The notes under the pieces were generated by a model. The model did no database searches, was not told where the DNA came from, and was given only the letters and a program-made list of their open reading frames with translations. DNA of 52,448 nucleotides from Anaerolineae bacterium. GTDB taxonomy: Bacteria > Chloroflexota > Anaerolineae > Promineifilales > Promineifilaceae. The stretch spans positions 1 to 52,448 of the forward strand of contig JAUIAP010000043.1 in the NCBI GenBank assembly GCA_030425205.1. The letters run 5' to 3'. The position numbers were made by a program, and so were the translations under genes. Positions 42,864 to 50,869 of this stretch are shown piece by piece. Numbering within the stretch: the stretch's first letter is position 1; the number at the start of each line of letters is the position of its first letter.

Positions 42864-42952
42864 AGTTACTCGCTTGCCGATGTGGATCGGCCGATAAGAA
42901 GTCACAATTAATGCTGGCTCTTTAGGATTTCGTGGGGCATAAAGCTGTTACA

Positions 42953-43010
42953 TGGTACGTATTGACCTCTGGATACGCACCACGCAATACGCAATACGTT
43001 TCGTCAAACC
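42953..43010. repeat. acgcaatacg-type intergenic repeat
   Basis: Contains ggtacgtattg on the left and the direct units acgcaatacgcaatacg on the right (42983-43001). It belongs to the family at 30990, 31931 and 35104. Confidence 0.6.
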
Positions 43011-43076
43011 CCTCGAATACCCAAAGATCCTTTACGCTTAGTGTAGGAGATTTAGCCATCGAAACTAACTGCAAAA

Positions 43077-43134
43077 TGTCACCTCAATCATATGACATTC
43101 TTCACTCTGGCGAATGTCGCAACCGCCGTACACT
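43077..43134 (+). promoter_or_regulatory. Promoter of the 186-residue membrane protein with TGTCA-N11-TGACATTCTTCA element
   Basis: AATGTCA (43075-43081) and TGACATT (43093-43099) form an inverted repeat with an 11-bp spacer, the same geometry as at 2865. A -10 hexamer TACACT (43129-43134) starts 36 bp after the element. The -35 position is poor. Confidence 0.5.
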
Positions 43135-43184
43135 ATGGACAGGTTACGAAACACAACATAACAACAACACTTAAAGGTGAAACA

Positions 43185-43745
43185 ATGAAACTTACACGAC
43201 TCTTCCCCAAACTTGTAATGGTAATCGGTATTGTGATGGCACTGGCTGGACTGGTAACGGCTGGCGCGGGTATCTATGTGCGCTCGTTTGTCACGCAGCA
43301 GTTGGCATCTCAAAACATCACGACACCCGATGACGCGACTATCCCTAATGAGCCAGTGGCAAGCATCGCCACAGCCCTGAGCATGGCCGACATCATCCAA
43401 CACCATGCCGCTTCTAGCTCAGGTGGCTTAACATATGCCGAAATGGGACGCTTCGCGGTGGAAAGCGGCGACCCAGCCGGCACGAGCAACAGCGAACTCG
43501 CCCTGCTCGATGCCAATGGGAAGCCTGTTGCCAATGGGGCGCGTAACACACAGTTGACGGCGGCCGGATTGGTGACCTCGCTCAGCTTGTCTGCGATGGC
43601 GATTGGTGTCTCTTACGCGGCAGTTGCACTTGGTCTTGGCTTCACGCTGCTCGGCATCGTCTTTGCGGGACTTGGATATGCGCTACTCGGACTCATCACG
43701 CCAGAGCTTGCAGAACGGTTTGGTGTGCGCCCCGTTGCAGCATAG
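43185..43745 (+). CDS. Membrane protein of unknown function
   Basis: 186 residues from the ATG at 43185 (AAAGGTGAAACA). One N-terminal helix (LVMVIGIVMALAGLVTAGAGI), then a polar extracytoplasmic region of about 85 residues (QNITTPDDAT ... NGARNTQLT), then two close C-terminal helices. The loop has an SMADIIQHHAASSSGGLTYAEM segment. Similar proteins are sometimes annotated as a ring-opening dioxygenase LigA; nothing here supports that. The strong promoter element shared with pckA and the metal ATPase suggests tight control, perhaps under stress or starvation. A clear terminator follows. Confidence 0.78.
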   Translation: MKLTRLFPKLVMVIGIVMALAGLVTAGAGIYVRSFVTQQLASQNITTPDDATIPNEPVASIATALSMADIIQHHAASSSGGLTYAEMGRFAVESGDPAGTSNSELALLDANGKPVANGARNTQLTAAGLVTSLSLSAMAIGVSYAAVALGLGFTLLGIVFAGLGYALLGLITPELAERFGVRPVAA

Positions 43746-43819
43746 CAGAATGCGACCAACGATATATAACTGTCTGAATCGCTTCATTCTAAATATAGAA
43801 ACCACGATCAGAAAATCAA

Positions 43820-43853
43820 GCACAGGGTGATGGAAGTAGCCATCACCCTGTGC
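43820..43853 (+). terminator. Rho-independent terminator
   Basis: GCACAGGGTGATGG and CCATCACCCTGTGC form a perfect 14-bp stem with the loop AAGTAG. The tail TTCTCTCTTT follows. It ends the 43185-43745 transcript, 75 bp after the stop. Confidence 0.85.
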
Positions 43854-43869
43854 TTCTCTCTTTAACCAC

Positions 43870-44499
43870 ATGAACGATAAAGTCAGCGCGGTTATTCCCG
43901 CCTATAACGAGGCAAAACGCATCGGCCGAACTTTGCAACAGGTCGCACCGTTTGTCGATGAAATCATTGTGATTGATGATGCGAGTCATGATGAGACAGC
44001 CACAATTGCACGTCAACATGGCGCAAAGGTGTTGGTTCAGCCAACAAACCAAGGCTACATTGCCGCAATCAAGGCTGGGTTTCAGGCGGCAAGCGGCGAG
44101 ATAGTCGTCACGCTGGATGCGGATGGGGAGTTTCCTGCGGATGTGATTCCAATGCTGATTCGGCCGATTCTCGACAATCAGGCTGACATGGTGCAAGGTC
44201 ATCGAGACATCGTTCCCCGTCCGTCTGAACGATTTTTGACGTGGTTGGCGCAGCGCAAGGCAGACGTTGGCGATACGGGAACAGGCTTACGTGCCATTCG
44301 CACCCCGTTAGCACGCAAACTCAAACTAAAGGGAGCCTGTATTTGTGGTGTCTTTTCGCTAGAAGTTGTCGCAAATGGCGGACGGCTCGCAGAAGTACCG
44401 ATCAAGCTGCAAAAAGTCGACAAACCACGCAAGGTCGCGTGGTTTCATGGACGACAATTTTTCTATCTATTACCGTGGCTATTCAGACGAATTCGTTGA
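43870..44499 (+). CDS. Family 2 glycosyltransferase (dolichol-phosphate-mannose synthase-like)
   Basis: 209 residues. The GT-A fold opens with VSAVIPAYNEAKRIGRTL, the nucleotide-binding DDASHDET strand, and LDADGEFPADVIP (DXD-type, metal and sugar-nucleotide binding). A second acidic motif is GDTGTGLRAIR. The basic C-terminus (KPRKVAWFHGRQFF) and hydrophobic LLPWLFRRIR could contact the membrane. It transfers a sugar from a nucleotide donor to a lipid or protein acceptor. No ribosome binding site is visible and the start is 17 bases after a terminator, so it may be leaderless or have its own promoter within the terminator. It is a single gene. Confidence 0.85.
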   Translation: MNDKVSAVIPAYNEAKRIGRTLQQVAPFVDEIIVIDDASHDETATIARQHGAKVLVQPTNQGYIAAIKAGFQAASGEIVVTLDADGEFPADVIPMLIRPILDNQADMVQGHRDIVPRPSERFLTWLAQRKADVGDTGTGLRAIRTPLARKLKLKGACICGVFSLEVVANGGRLAEVPIKLQKVDKPRKVAWFHGRQFFYLLPWLFRRIR

Positions 44500-44573
44500 A
44501 CAATTCGTTTGGGAATTATAGAGGGGTGATGTTGGGGGTTCCTCTTCCAGTCGTAAGCCGGCGAAAGGTCACG

Positions 44574-45032
44574 TTAATGGGGCAAGCGCGGGCGCAGCCA
44601 CGCATACAGATACATGCCGCCCATTGCACCGATAAAGGTAAGGAGCGCGATCCATTCGCCACCGCCGATTTGAGCATAGATTGGGCCCGGACATGCACCC
44701 GTGATTGCCCAGCCCATGCCAAAGATCATCCCACCAAAAATGACACCTTTATGATACGGCTTTGGTTTATAGACAATCGGTTCGCCTGTCATATCCTTTA
44801 CCTGAAACCGCTTGATAATCTGCATTGAAATGCCGCCCACGACGACTGCTGTCCCGATGACGAGATACATGTACGGTTCCCGAAACAGGAACATATCATG
44901 GATGCGCTGCCAGAGAACGACTTCCGTCTTAACTAAGACAAGGCCGAAGTACACGCCAACCGCTAAAACACGGATATAGGTTGCCATAGACATGCCGCTG
45001 CTAGATTTTGGTTTTGAAATTGCTTGTTGCAT
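44574..45032 (-). CDS. YeeE/YedE-family membrane protein, second half
   Basis: 152 residues from MQQAISKPKS. Helices and loops follow the YeeE/YedE half-protein pattern: GVIFGGMIFGMGWAITGACPGPIYAQIGGGE with the conserved Cys114. Whole YeeE (TsuA) proteins import thiosulfate using conserved Cys in two such repeats; here the two halves are separate genes, 65 bp apart. The gene follows its partner in the same direction. The intervening spacer contains a self-complementary sequence (45057-45084). A role in moving sulfane sulfur is likely. Confidence 0.88.
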   Translation of the reverse strand: MQQAISKPKSSSGMSMATYIRVLAVGVYFGLVLVKTEVVLWQRIHDMFLFREPYMYLVIGTAVVVGGISMQIIKRFQVKDMTGEPIVYKPKPYHKGVIFGGMIFGMGWAITGACPGPIYAQIGGGEWIALLTFIGAMGGMYLYAWLRPRLPH

Positions 45033-45056
45033 GATGATTTTGAACTGCAGATTTGG

Positions 45057-45084
45057 GATTTTGGATTGATCGTAATCCAAAATC
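45057..45084. repeat. Inverted repeat in the spacer between the YeeE halves
   Basis: GATTTTGGATT and AATCCAAAATC (11-base perfect arms) around GATCGT. It is flanked by looser aaatc/gattt units, a repeat type common in intergenic DNA. It lies in the 65-bp gap between two cotranscribed genes and could modulate mRNA levels. Confidence 0.6.
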
Positions 45085-45097
45085 TAAAATCGCAAAT

Positions 45098-45583
45098 TTA
45101 GAAGATGATGCTGCCCAAGCCCCATGTCACAATGAGACCGCCGACGAAGAAAAATGCTGTAGCGACCATACTCGGCCAGTTGAGATTGGAGATGCCTGTA
45201 ATCGCGTGACCTGATGTACAGCCACCCGCATAGCGTGTGCCAAAGCCGACGAGCACACCGCCCCCTAGCAAACGCATCGCGCCGCCAAATGAATAGTAGC
45301 TGGCGGGAAGAAATTCGATGGGATCGGATGAAAAGAAGTTGACGGCAAAAAATGAGCCGACGATGATGCCGCCAGCAAAGACGAGATTCCAGATACCGCC
45401 ACGCCAGTCGTGATTACGGAGATAGTCGAACGAGGTGTTGGGGGTACAAGCTGCGCCGATGTGTTGTAGACTGGTCGAAATCCCAAACGCTTTGCCAGCG
45501 AGAATGTAGAGGAGCGGAACGGTGAGGCCAATCATGATGCCAGACAGCCACCACGGCCATGGTTGCAGAAGAAATTCAATCAT
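45098..45583 (-). CDS. YeeE/YedE-family membrane protein, first half
   Basis: 161 residues and four to five helices. The conserved YeeE motif GFGTRYAGGCTSGHAITG includes Cys122, and another Cys lies in IGAACTPN. In TsuA these Cys residues relay thiosulfate. Together with the 44574 protein it would form one channel. GAAGGGAAAAC precedes the ATG. Its promoter contains a four-unit 11-bp repeat array (45628-45667), so it is probably controlled by the response regulator encoded at 50977-51669. Confidence 0.9.
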   Translation of the reverse strand: MIEFLLQPWPWWLSGIMIGLTVPLLYILAGKAFGISTSLQHIGAACTPNTSFDYLRNHDWRGGIWNLVFAGGIIVGSFFAVNFFSSDPIEFLPASYYSFGGAMRLLGGGVLVGFGTRYAGGCTSGHAITGISNLNWPSMVATAFFFVGGLIVTWGLGSIIF

Positions 45584-45613
45584 TATAGTTTTCCCTTCGG
45601 TTAGATTTGCCCA

Positions 45614-45667
45614 ATCATAGGCTGTTTTTGCAAGTCAGATACAAGGTGTGTGTAAGGGTCGTGTAAG
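45614..45667 (-). promoter_or_regulatory. TTAC-N7 repeat array and promoter of the yeeE genes
   Basis: On the minus strand, TTAC, TTAC, TTGT, TTGC tetramers start every 11 bp (plus-strand positions 45663, 45652, 45641, 45630). Eight bases after the last TTGCAA is the -10 hexamer TATGAT (45614-45619). This is the arrangement of OmpR/PhoB-type sites, with the last unit overlapping the -35 region. Confidence 0.75.
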
Positions 45668-45671
45668 GATG

Positions 45672-47441
45672 CTAAACGTAGCCGATCTGTTGCATTGCGG
45701 CGTGCGTCGTTAGGTGGATGTTGTTTGCGCCAATATGGTCTGTGAAACCACATCCCTTGAGTTTATCGAGAACAGGGCCTTTGAAGGCAGCAAGATGAAG
45801 CTGTATCTGATTCAGTGCCAAACTGTGCAGAATACCCTCTAACGCTTCCAGTGCGCTGAAATCTATGTCGTTTATTGCTGTCCCAACGAGGACAAGATGT
45901 TTAAGGTCTGGTTGGTCGGCGACCGTTTCCGCAATCGTTTGTTCAAGCTGTTGTGTGTTGGCAAAGTAGAGCGATGCGTCGATGCGGACGAGGGCAATTT
46001 CAGGCCACGTTTGAACAGCATGCCGTTTGATATTGCGATAGAAATGTGAGTCTGGCAGTTTGCCGAGAATGGCGACATGGGGATTGCTGGTGCGCCAGAT
46101 AAACAGGATGAGGCTCAACGCTGCGCCGACGAGAATGCCGTTTTCGATGCCAATTGCCAGCACCGCGATAAACGTTGTAATGAGTGCGGCCGCATCACGC
46201 TTGTCATATTTCCAGACGCGCCGGACGGTCTCAATGTCAATTAAACCAGTTACGGCAACTATAATGATAGCGGCGAGAATCGTCTTGGGGATGAAGAAGA
46301 AAAGTGGGGTGAGGAAGACGACGGAGAGGCCGATCAGAACGGCTGTGATAATGGAGGCAAGCGTTGTGCGTGCGCCGGCCGCATGGTTAACGAGGGAACG
46401 GCTAAAGCCACCTGTGACGGGATAGCCACCCGTCAATGCCGCGCCGAGATTGGCAACGCCCAGCGCGATTAGCTCTTGATTTGCGTCAACTTTTTCACGT
46501 CCGCGCGAGGCGAGCGATTTGGCAACGGAGATACTTTCCATGTAGCCAACAAAGCTAATTGCCAACGCCGTCGTTAGCAGTTTGCGCCATGTCTCAAATG
46601 AGAACGAGGGCAACGTGATGGGGGGCAGTCCGGCGGGAACGTCGCCGACAACGCCAACGCTTGCGCCTTCGTTGAGATTGAAAAGGATCACGAGCAGCGT
46701 GCCAAGCACGACGATAAGCAGCGGCGCGGTTTTTGTGATGGGCAATGCCCATGCATTGGGGACGCTCCAGCGTTGCAGCTGCGCGGCCAGGCCATTCTTG
46801 AAATAGAGCAAAATAAAAATGCCGGCGATACCGAGCGCAAGCGTCATGAGATTGGTTTGTGGGAGACGTTGGGCGACTTCGACAACCTGTTCGTAAAACT
46901 GCTCTGAACGTGGAATCGAGATGCCGAGTAGGCTTTTGACTTGGCTAAAGCCGATAACAATGGCGGCAGCGGCTGAAAAACCGACCAGTACAGGATGGCT
47001 CAAGAAATTGACCAAAAAACCCGCCCGCAAAAAACCCATTGCCGTTTGAATCATCGCAACAAGAAAGGCGAGCGTGATGGCTAGCGTGAGGTATTCACCA
47101 CTGCCTTCGACCGCCAACGCCCCCACGCTCGATGCCGTCAATAACGAAACAATCGCCACAGGGCCGACGGCGAGATAGCGACTTGTGCCGAGCAACCCGT
47201 AAATGAGCAGTGGCAACATGCTGGCATAAAGCCCCTGTTGCGGCGGCAATCCCGCCAGCAGTGCATACGCCATTCCCTGCGGAATGAGCATAATCGCCAC
47301 GATGACTCCCGCGATGAGATCGCCAGAGAGATAGTCGCGCTGATAGGTGCGCAGCGTATGAATGATCGGGATAAAGCGTAAAAGGGATGCGGGGGGTGTT
47401 GGTTGCCCGACTGCCTCGCGCTGTACAGTACGGCTTGTCAT
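45672..47441 (-). CDS. SulP-family anion transporter with STAS domain
   Basis: 589 residues. The transport domain (about 25-430) has the SulP opening LRTYQRDYLSGDLIAGVIVAIMLIPQGMAYALLAGLPPQQG, GTSRYLAVGPVAIVSLL and the MESISVAKSLASRGREKVDANQE region; about twelve to fourteen helices. The C-terminal STAS domain (about 450-560) contains VRIDASLYFANTQQLEQTI and DIDFSALEALEGI. SulP proteins move sulfate, bicarbonate or other anions. The gene is three bases downstream of the rhodanese gene, so it belongs to the same operon, and the sulfur context favours sulfate. It contains no TCGGCCGA octamer. Confidence 0.94.
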   Translation of the reverse strand: MTSRTVQREAVGQPTPPASLLRFIPIIHTLRTYQRDYLSGDLIAGVIVAIMLIPQGMAYALLAGLPPQQGLYASMLPLLIYGLLGTSRYLAVGPVAIVSLLTASSVGALAVEGSGEYLTLAITLAFLVAMIQTAMGFLRAGFLVNFLSHPVLVGFSAAAAIVIGFSQVKSLLGISIPRSEQFYEQVVEVAQRLPQTNLMTLALGIAGIFILLYFKNGLAAQLQRWSVPNAWALPITKTAPLLIVVLGTLLVILFNLNEGASVGVVGDVPAGLPPITLPSFSFETWRKLLTTALAISFVGYMESISVAKSLASRGREKVDANQELIALGVANLGAALTGGYPVTGGFSRSLVNHAAGARTTLASIITAVLIGLSVVFLTPLFFFIPKTILAAIIIVAVTGLIDIETVRRVWKYDKRDAAALITTFIAVLAIGIENGILVGAALSLILFIWRTSNPHVAILGKLPDSHFYRNIKRHAVQTWPEIALVRIDASLYFANTQQLEQTIAETVADQPDLKHLVLVGTAINDIDFSALEALEGILHSLALNQIQLHLAAFKGPVLDKLKGCGFTDHIGANNIHLTTHAAMQQIGYV

Positions 47442-47444
47442 GCG

Positions 47445-47804
47445 TCAGCGCACCGTTGCAAAACCCGCTTTTTGCCATGCGAGTAAGCCGCCAGAGAGAT
47501 TTTGTAACTCCGTATAGCCTAGCTTGTGGAGTTGTTCGCACGCCATTCGGCTGCGTGCGCCAGAGCGACAGGTGATGATCATCGGCCGATTTTGCGGCAA
47601 CTCTCCATGTCGTGCAGGGATGGTTCCCAGAGGCAACAAACGCGCGCCCGCAATATGTCCGCTGGCGAACTCTTCGGCCGATCTGACATCGATCAGCATG
47701 GGCGACTCCCCTGCTTCAATTTGCGCCTTAAGCTGCGCGACGCTGATATTTTCAAACGCTTTTGTCGCTGATTTTGTTCGACTTCCAAACAATGTTTTGA
47801 ACAT
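47445..47804 (-). CDS. Rhodanese-like sulfurtransferase
   Basis: 119 residues, a single rhodanese domain. The active-site loop is CRSGARS with Cys79, which holds a persulfide. The VAQLKAQIEAGESPMLIDVRSAEEFASGHIAGA opening is typical. It is cytosolic, as there is no signal peptide. It begins an operon with the SulP transporter (3-nt gap), and its promoter has a perfect four-unit TTAC/TTGC array. The partner acceptor is unknown. A second rhodanese, on the cell surface, is encoded nearby at 48655. Confidence 0.92.
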   Translation of the reverse strand: MFKTLFGSRTKSATKAFENISVAQLKAQIEAGESPMLIDVRSAEEFASGHIAGARLLPLGTIPARHGELPQNRPMIITCRSGARSRMACEQLHKLGYTELQNLSGGLLAWQKAGFATVR

Positions 47805-47844
47805 AACAGACTCCTTGACGATATGTCATTTTGTTCACGCTCCA

Positions 47845-47897
47845 AGCATAGCGGTGGGATGTAAAGGGTTTGCAAGAGCGATGTAATGATCGCGTAA
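47845..47897 (-). promoter_or_regulatory. TTAC-N7 repeat array and promoter of the rhodanese-sulP operon
   Basis: On the minus strand, TTAC, TTAC, TTGC, TTAC start every 11 bp (plus positions 47894, 47883, 47872, 47861). The -10 hexamer TATGCT (47845-47850) is exactly eight bases after the last hexamer. The predicted leader is about 35 nt. Confidence 0.75.
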
Positions 47898-48013
47898 GGA
47901 TAAATTGGCAAGCTTAAATGTCTGCACAGAAAAGAGGTATGCTTTTTGAATGGCACTTGCAGCACATTGGAAGACGAGACAACCCAGCCTAAGTTTGACT
48001 AAAGGAGCGTACC

Positions 48014-48499
48014 ATGCAATCAATTCGTGACTGGCTAATCGGCAAAGGGGGCATTTATGTATTGGTGCAGTTTGCGCTGTTTGGCGTGATCTGGGTTGCG
48101 CCTGCAAAATGGCTCGGCGCATGGGCAGAGCCGTGGGCAACGGCTGGGCGAGTGATCGGGGGTGTCCTGACGCTCTATGGTGTGCTGATGCTGGGGATTG
48201 GCATTCTTAACTTGGGGCGTAATCTGCAAGCCGAACCCCACCCCAAAGAGAACGCAACGCTTGTCACAAAAGGTGCCTATCACTTTGTACGTCATCCGAT
48301 TTATAGCGGCATCATTCTCGGCTGGACGGGCTGGGGTCTCTTCAACAACGCTGAACAAACCGCCCTACTCGCCTTTGCTCTGCTATTCCCTTTCTTCGAT
48401 ATCAAGACGCGCCGCGAGGAGCGAATGCTCGCCGCCAAGTTTCCCGCCTACGCTGACTATCAAACCCGCGTTCGCAAGCTGATTCCGTTTGTTTACTGA
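48014..48499 (+). CDS. Isoprenylcysteine-carboxyl-methyltransferase-like membrane methyltransferase (ICMT/PEMT family)
   Basis: 161 residues, four to five helices. The SAM-binding consensus is visible as KGAYHFVRHPIYSGIILGW, with the conserved RHPxY motif, and TRREERMLAAKFPAYADYQTRV, the C-terminal EE motif. Bacterial members methylate unknown lipids or small thiols. A TAAAGGAGCG ribosome binding site precedes the ATG. It is divergent from the rhodanese-sulP operon, and the 209-bp spacer includes that operon's repeat array. A thiol or sulfur-related substrate is a guess from context. Confidence 0.88.
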   Translation: MQSIRDWLIGKGGIYVLVQFALFGVIWVAPAKWLGAWAEPWATAGRVIGGVLTLYGVLMLGIGILNLGRNLQAEPHPKENATLVTKGAYHFVRHPIYSGIILGWTGWGLFNNAEQTALLAFALLFPFFDIKTRREERMLAAKFPAYADYQTRVRKLIPFVY

Positions 48500-48654
48500 A
48501 GCGGAATAGTGATTACAAAATGACACCAAGCACGCCTTCAGATTTGCACTGTTGTGAGTTAAGTGACCGTCTTGAACTTCAACGAACACGACGCAATAAT
48601 CCAACGTGTAAATGGTGTTCCAAATCAAAAGAAATTAAGACAACGACTAACATC

Positions 48655-49068
48655 ATGATCAAAAAACTAACCCTTCTCCTGTTACTTTTCCTGTTGGCTG
48701 CGTGCGGTGGCGAAAGCGCACCCGCTGTGACAACAGAAGAAATCGACCTCGCAACCTTGCCCGACACAATCGACGTGCAGATGACTGCCGCGCTGCAAGA
48801 GCGCGACGACGTGGTGCTGATCGACGTGCGCGAACAGTGGGAGTACGATGAAGGCCACATTCCGGGCATCACGCTGATTCCGCTGAGTGAATTTGAGAGC
48901 CGTGTCGCTGAGGTGCCGACTGATAAGACGGTGGTGTTGACGTGTCGCAGCGGCAATCGCAGTGGACAGGTTTATGACTACTTAAATCAGTTAGGCTACG
49001 ATAACGTCCACAATATGCAAGGTGGCATTTTGGCGTGGGAAGCGGCTGGGCTTTCGGTTGAGCAATGA
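48655..49068 (+). CDS. Rhodanese-like lipoprotein
   Basis: 137 residues from MIKKLTLLL. The lipobox LLAAC places the lipid on Cys17. The rhodanese domain has DVVLIDVREQWEYDEGHIPG, then TCRSGNRSGQVYDYLNQLG with the persulfide Cys97. It would act on the outer face of the cytoplasmic membrane. The longer frame to 48520 is unlikely because the leader is polar and lacks a ribosome binding site. It is 155 bp after the methyltransferase gene. No repeat array is seen in its own upstream region. Confidence 0.9.
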   Translation: MIKKLTLLLLLFLLAACGGESAPAVTTEEIDLATLPDTIDVQMTAALQERDDVVLIDVREQWEYDEGHIPGITLIPLSEFESRVAEVPTDKTVVLTCRSGNRSGQVYDYLNQLGYDNVHNMQGGILAWEAAGLSVEQ

Positions 49069-49090
49069 TTGCATGTGCTATACTGATAAT

Positions 49091-49417
49091 ATGCAACTAG
49101 AAAACTACTTTGACTTTCTTGCAGAAAATGATATCCGCATTCGTGGAACACGAGTGGGAATTGAGACAATTCTGTTTGACTATCTCGATTTGGGAATGAC
49201 CCCTGAACAAATTGCCTATCGTTATCCAACAGTGACGATTGAGCAAGTTTACGCGACAGTCACCTATTATTGGGGAAATCAGGCAGTCATCGAACGTTAT
49301 CTTCAACGGACAGATGAAGAAGTGGCTGCAAGTCGGGCGGCGCAAGAGCGTTTGCCATCTCCTGCTGTTGCAAGGTTACGTCAATTAGCGCGGCAACGTG
49401 AATTGATTGCGGCATGA
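49091..49417 (+). CDS. DUF433-family antitoxin
   Basis: 108 residues. The N-terminal part has IRIRGTRVGIETILFDYLDLGMTPEQIAYRYPTVTIEQVYATVTYYW, the DUF433 winged-helix pattern (a Gly-Thr-Arg loop, then helix-turn-helix). The C-terminus is charged. DUF433 genes precede DUF5615 toxin genes in toxin-antitoxin pairs. The stop overlaps the start of the downstream gene (ATGA). The start is chosen at the ATG at 49091, 23 bp after the rhodanese stop; a longer frame would overlap the rhodanese gene. Confidence 0.88.
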   Translation: MQLENYFDFLAENDIRIRGTRVGIETILFDYLDLGMTPEQIAYRYPTVTIEQVYATVTYYWGNQAVIERYLQRTDEEVAASRAAQERLPSPAVARLRQLARQRELIAA

Positions 49418-49776
49418 GTCAGACAAACTTCCTTTTTGATGAAAATGTACCACCAATGGTTCGCAATTTTCTCTTGCAAACCGCTCCTGAAATTATTGCC
49501 TATGCAGTAGGGGATGGTACTGCCCCACCAAAAGGAACGCTTGATCCAGCCATTCTGGATTGGATAGCCGAGCATAATTGCTGACTTGTGACAAATAATC
49601 GCGCTAGTATGCCTGTGCATTTGAAAGATCATCTTGAGATTGGTAAACATATTCCCGGAATCATTCAGCTCCCGCGCCGCTTAGAAGTGTCATTAATCGT
49701 GGCAGATTTAGTATTGTTATGGTCACTTTCTCAACCTGATGAGTTTCAAGATCAACTGATTCATCTGCCTCTTTGA
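49414..49776 (+). pseudogene. DUF5615-family toxin gene interrupted by an in-frame TGA
   Basis: The frame opens MSQTNFLFDENVPPMVRNFLL, the usual DUF5615 start with the acidic D-E-N site. It continues to a TGA at 49582-49584 (56 codons) and then, in the same frame, LVTNNRASMPVHLKDHL and HIPGIIQLPRRLEVSLIVAD to a stop at 49774-49776. The joined sequence would be about 120 residues, the expected family length, with the TGA where a Leu (TTA) is likely. So the gene carries one nonsense change, or the codon is read through. The antitoxin gene upstream is intact. The neighbours are unrelated to it. Confidence 0.8.
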
Positions 49777-49792
49777 GTCAAAATTTGTGAGA

Positions 49793-50848
49793 TCAAGCAA
49801 GTGGTAGCGTAAGCGTAAAGGTGCTGCCTTTACCAAGACCTGCACTTTCGGCCGAAATCTCCCCCCCCATCCCCCAAGCCAAATGACGCGCAATTGTTAA
49901 GCCGATCCCGCTGCCGCCGCTCTGGCGCGAACGGGAGCGGTCGGCGCGATAGAAGCGTTCAAAGATGTAGGGCAGATCTTCGGCCGATATCCCCACCCCC
50001 GTATCGATCACCTGCACTTGCGCCATATTGCCAACGGGCTTTAGCTCCACACGAACCTTCTCACCCGCCGGCGTATAGCGAATAGCATTGGCGATCAGGT
50101 TAGTCAACAGTTGCGCCGTGCGGTCGCTGTCGGCGTGGACGGTCATTGGTGGATCAGCTTCGTGGACTTCGAGCGCAACTGCTTTCTCCTCAGCTTGCGT
50201 TTGCAGATGCAGAATAACGCGCTGGACAACCCCACACATTACAAAATCTTGAAAGTCGAGTTGGATCGCACCCGCTTCAACGCGGGAGAGGTTTTGAATG
50301 TCGTTGACAAGACGAGACAATCGGCCGATTTCCCGCCCCATCATGCTAAACGTGGTGGCATCGGCCGCAAACACCCCATCTTCTAATCCTTCCACGACCC
50401 CACGTAATCCAGACAGCGGCGTTTTTAACTCATGGGCGACATTCCCAATCATCGTCACACGCTGCTGCTCGACCTGCTGTAACGTTCCCGCCATCTGATT
50501 AAAGTTGGTCGCTAACTGCTGCATTGCCTCGCCGCTTTGGGCAGGGAGCGGAACACGCTCATCATAACGGCCATCGGCGATACGCTGGCTACTTGCCGCC
50601 AGCATCCGCAGCGGAACGACCAGCGTGCGCCAAAGCAGCCAACTGGCAATACCGCCTGCGATAAGCGACCCAACCGCCGCAATGCCAACAGAGAGGAGGA
50701 TGGCGTTGCTGAGATTCGGCCGAAACTCAGCCGGCGCACTCCCCAAAATAATCAGCCGCATCGTCACCAACATCACGCCAACGCCAATCAAGACAACAAG
50801 CAGTTGAATCCCAATCAGCCGATACCGCAATCGCTTATACCATTTCAT
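49793..50848 (-). CDS. Sensor histidine kinase of an OmpR-type two-component system
   Basis: 351 residues from the ATG at 50848. Two membrane helices (about 10-36 and 49-73) bracket only a short extracytoplasmic loop, so the signal is probably sensed in the membrane or via a partner. HAMP (about 75-130) leads to HisKA with His139 in VAHELKTPLSG. The ATPase domain has LTNLIANAIRYT, DTGVGI and GGSGIGLTIA. It phosphorylates the response regulator encoded just upstream (128 bp of repeat spacer). Since repeat arrays linked to that regulator precede sulfur genes, the input may be sulfide, polysulfide or another sulfur or oxidant cue. Confidence 0.92.
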   Translation of the reverse strand: MKWYKRLRYRLIGIQLLVVLIGVGVMLVTMRLIILGSAPAEFRPNLSNAILLSVGIAAVGSLIAGGIASWLLWRTLVVPLRMLAASSQRIADGRYDERVPLPAQSGEAMQQLATNFNQMAGTLQQVEQQRVTMIGNVAHELKTPLSGLRGVVEGLEDGVFAADATTFSMMGREIGRLSRLVNDIQNLSRVEAGAIQLDFQDFVMCGVVQRVILHLQTQAEEKAVALEVHEADPPMTVHADSDRTAQLLTNLIANAIRYTPAGEKVRVELKPVGNMAQVQVIDTGVGISAEDLPYIFERFYRADRSRSRQSGGSGIGLTIARHLAWGMGGEISAESAGLGKGSTFTLTLPLA

Positions 50849-50869
50849 AAGAGACAAAAGAAAAGAGGT

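Larger units (their letters stand above)
42864..43184. other. Non-coding region between the stress genes and the 186-residue protein gene
   Basis: 321 bp. It contains the divergent promoter of the minus-strand stress genes, a TCGGCCGA octamer (42887), a repeat unit (42953-43010) and the promoter element at 43077-43134. An imperfect hairpin around cctttacgcttagtgtagg (43030-43048) recalls the inverted repeat at 12000. No gene is apparent. Confidence 0.6.

Noticed and set aside
43185..43745. Possible aromatic ring-opening dioxygenase (LigA) annotation
   Set aside because: Only hydrophobic segments and a polar loop are visible; no metal ligands of LigA or LigB are present.
47805..47830. TGTCATTTTG as another TGACATTC-type element
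   Set aside because: The match covers only five to six bases, and the spacing to the -10 is wrong; that promoter is explained by the 11-bp array.
49582..49584. TGA as selenocysteine codon in the toxin
   Set aside because: The position aligns with Leu in the family, no clear hairpin follows the TGA by eye, and no selenocysteine machinery is seen in the window. A nonsense change is simpler.
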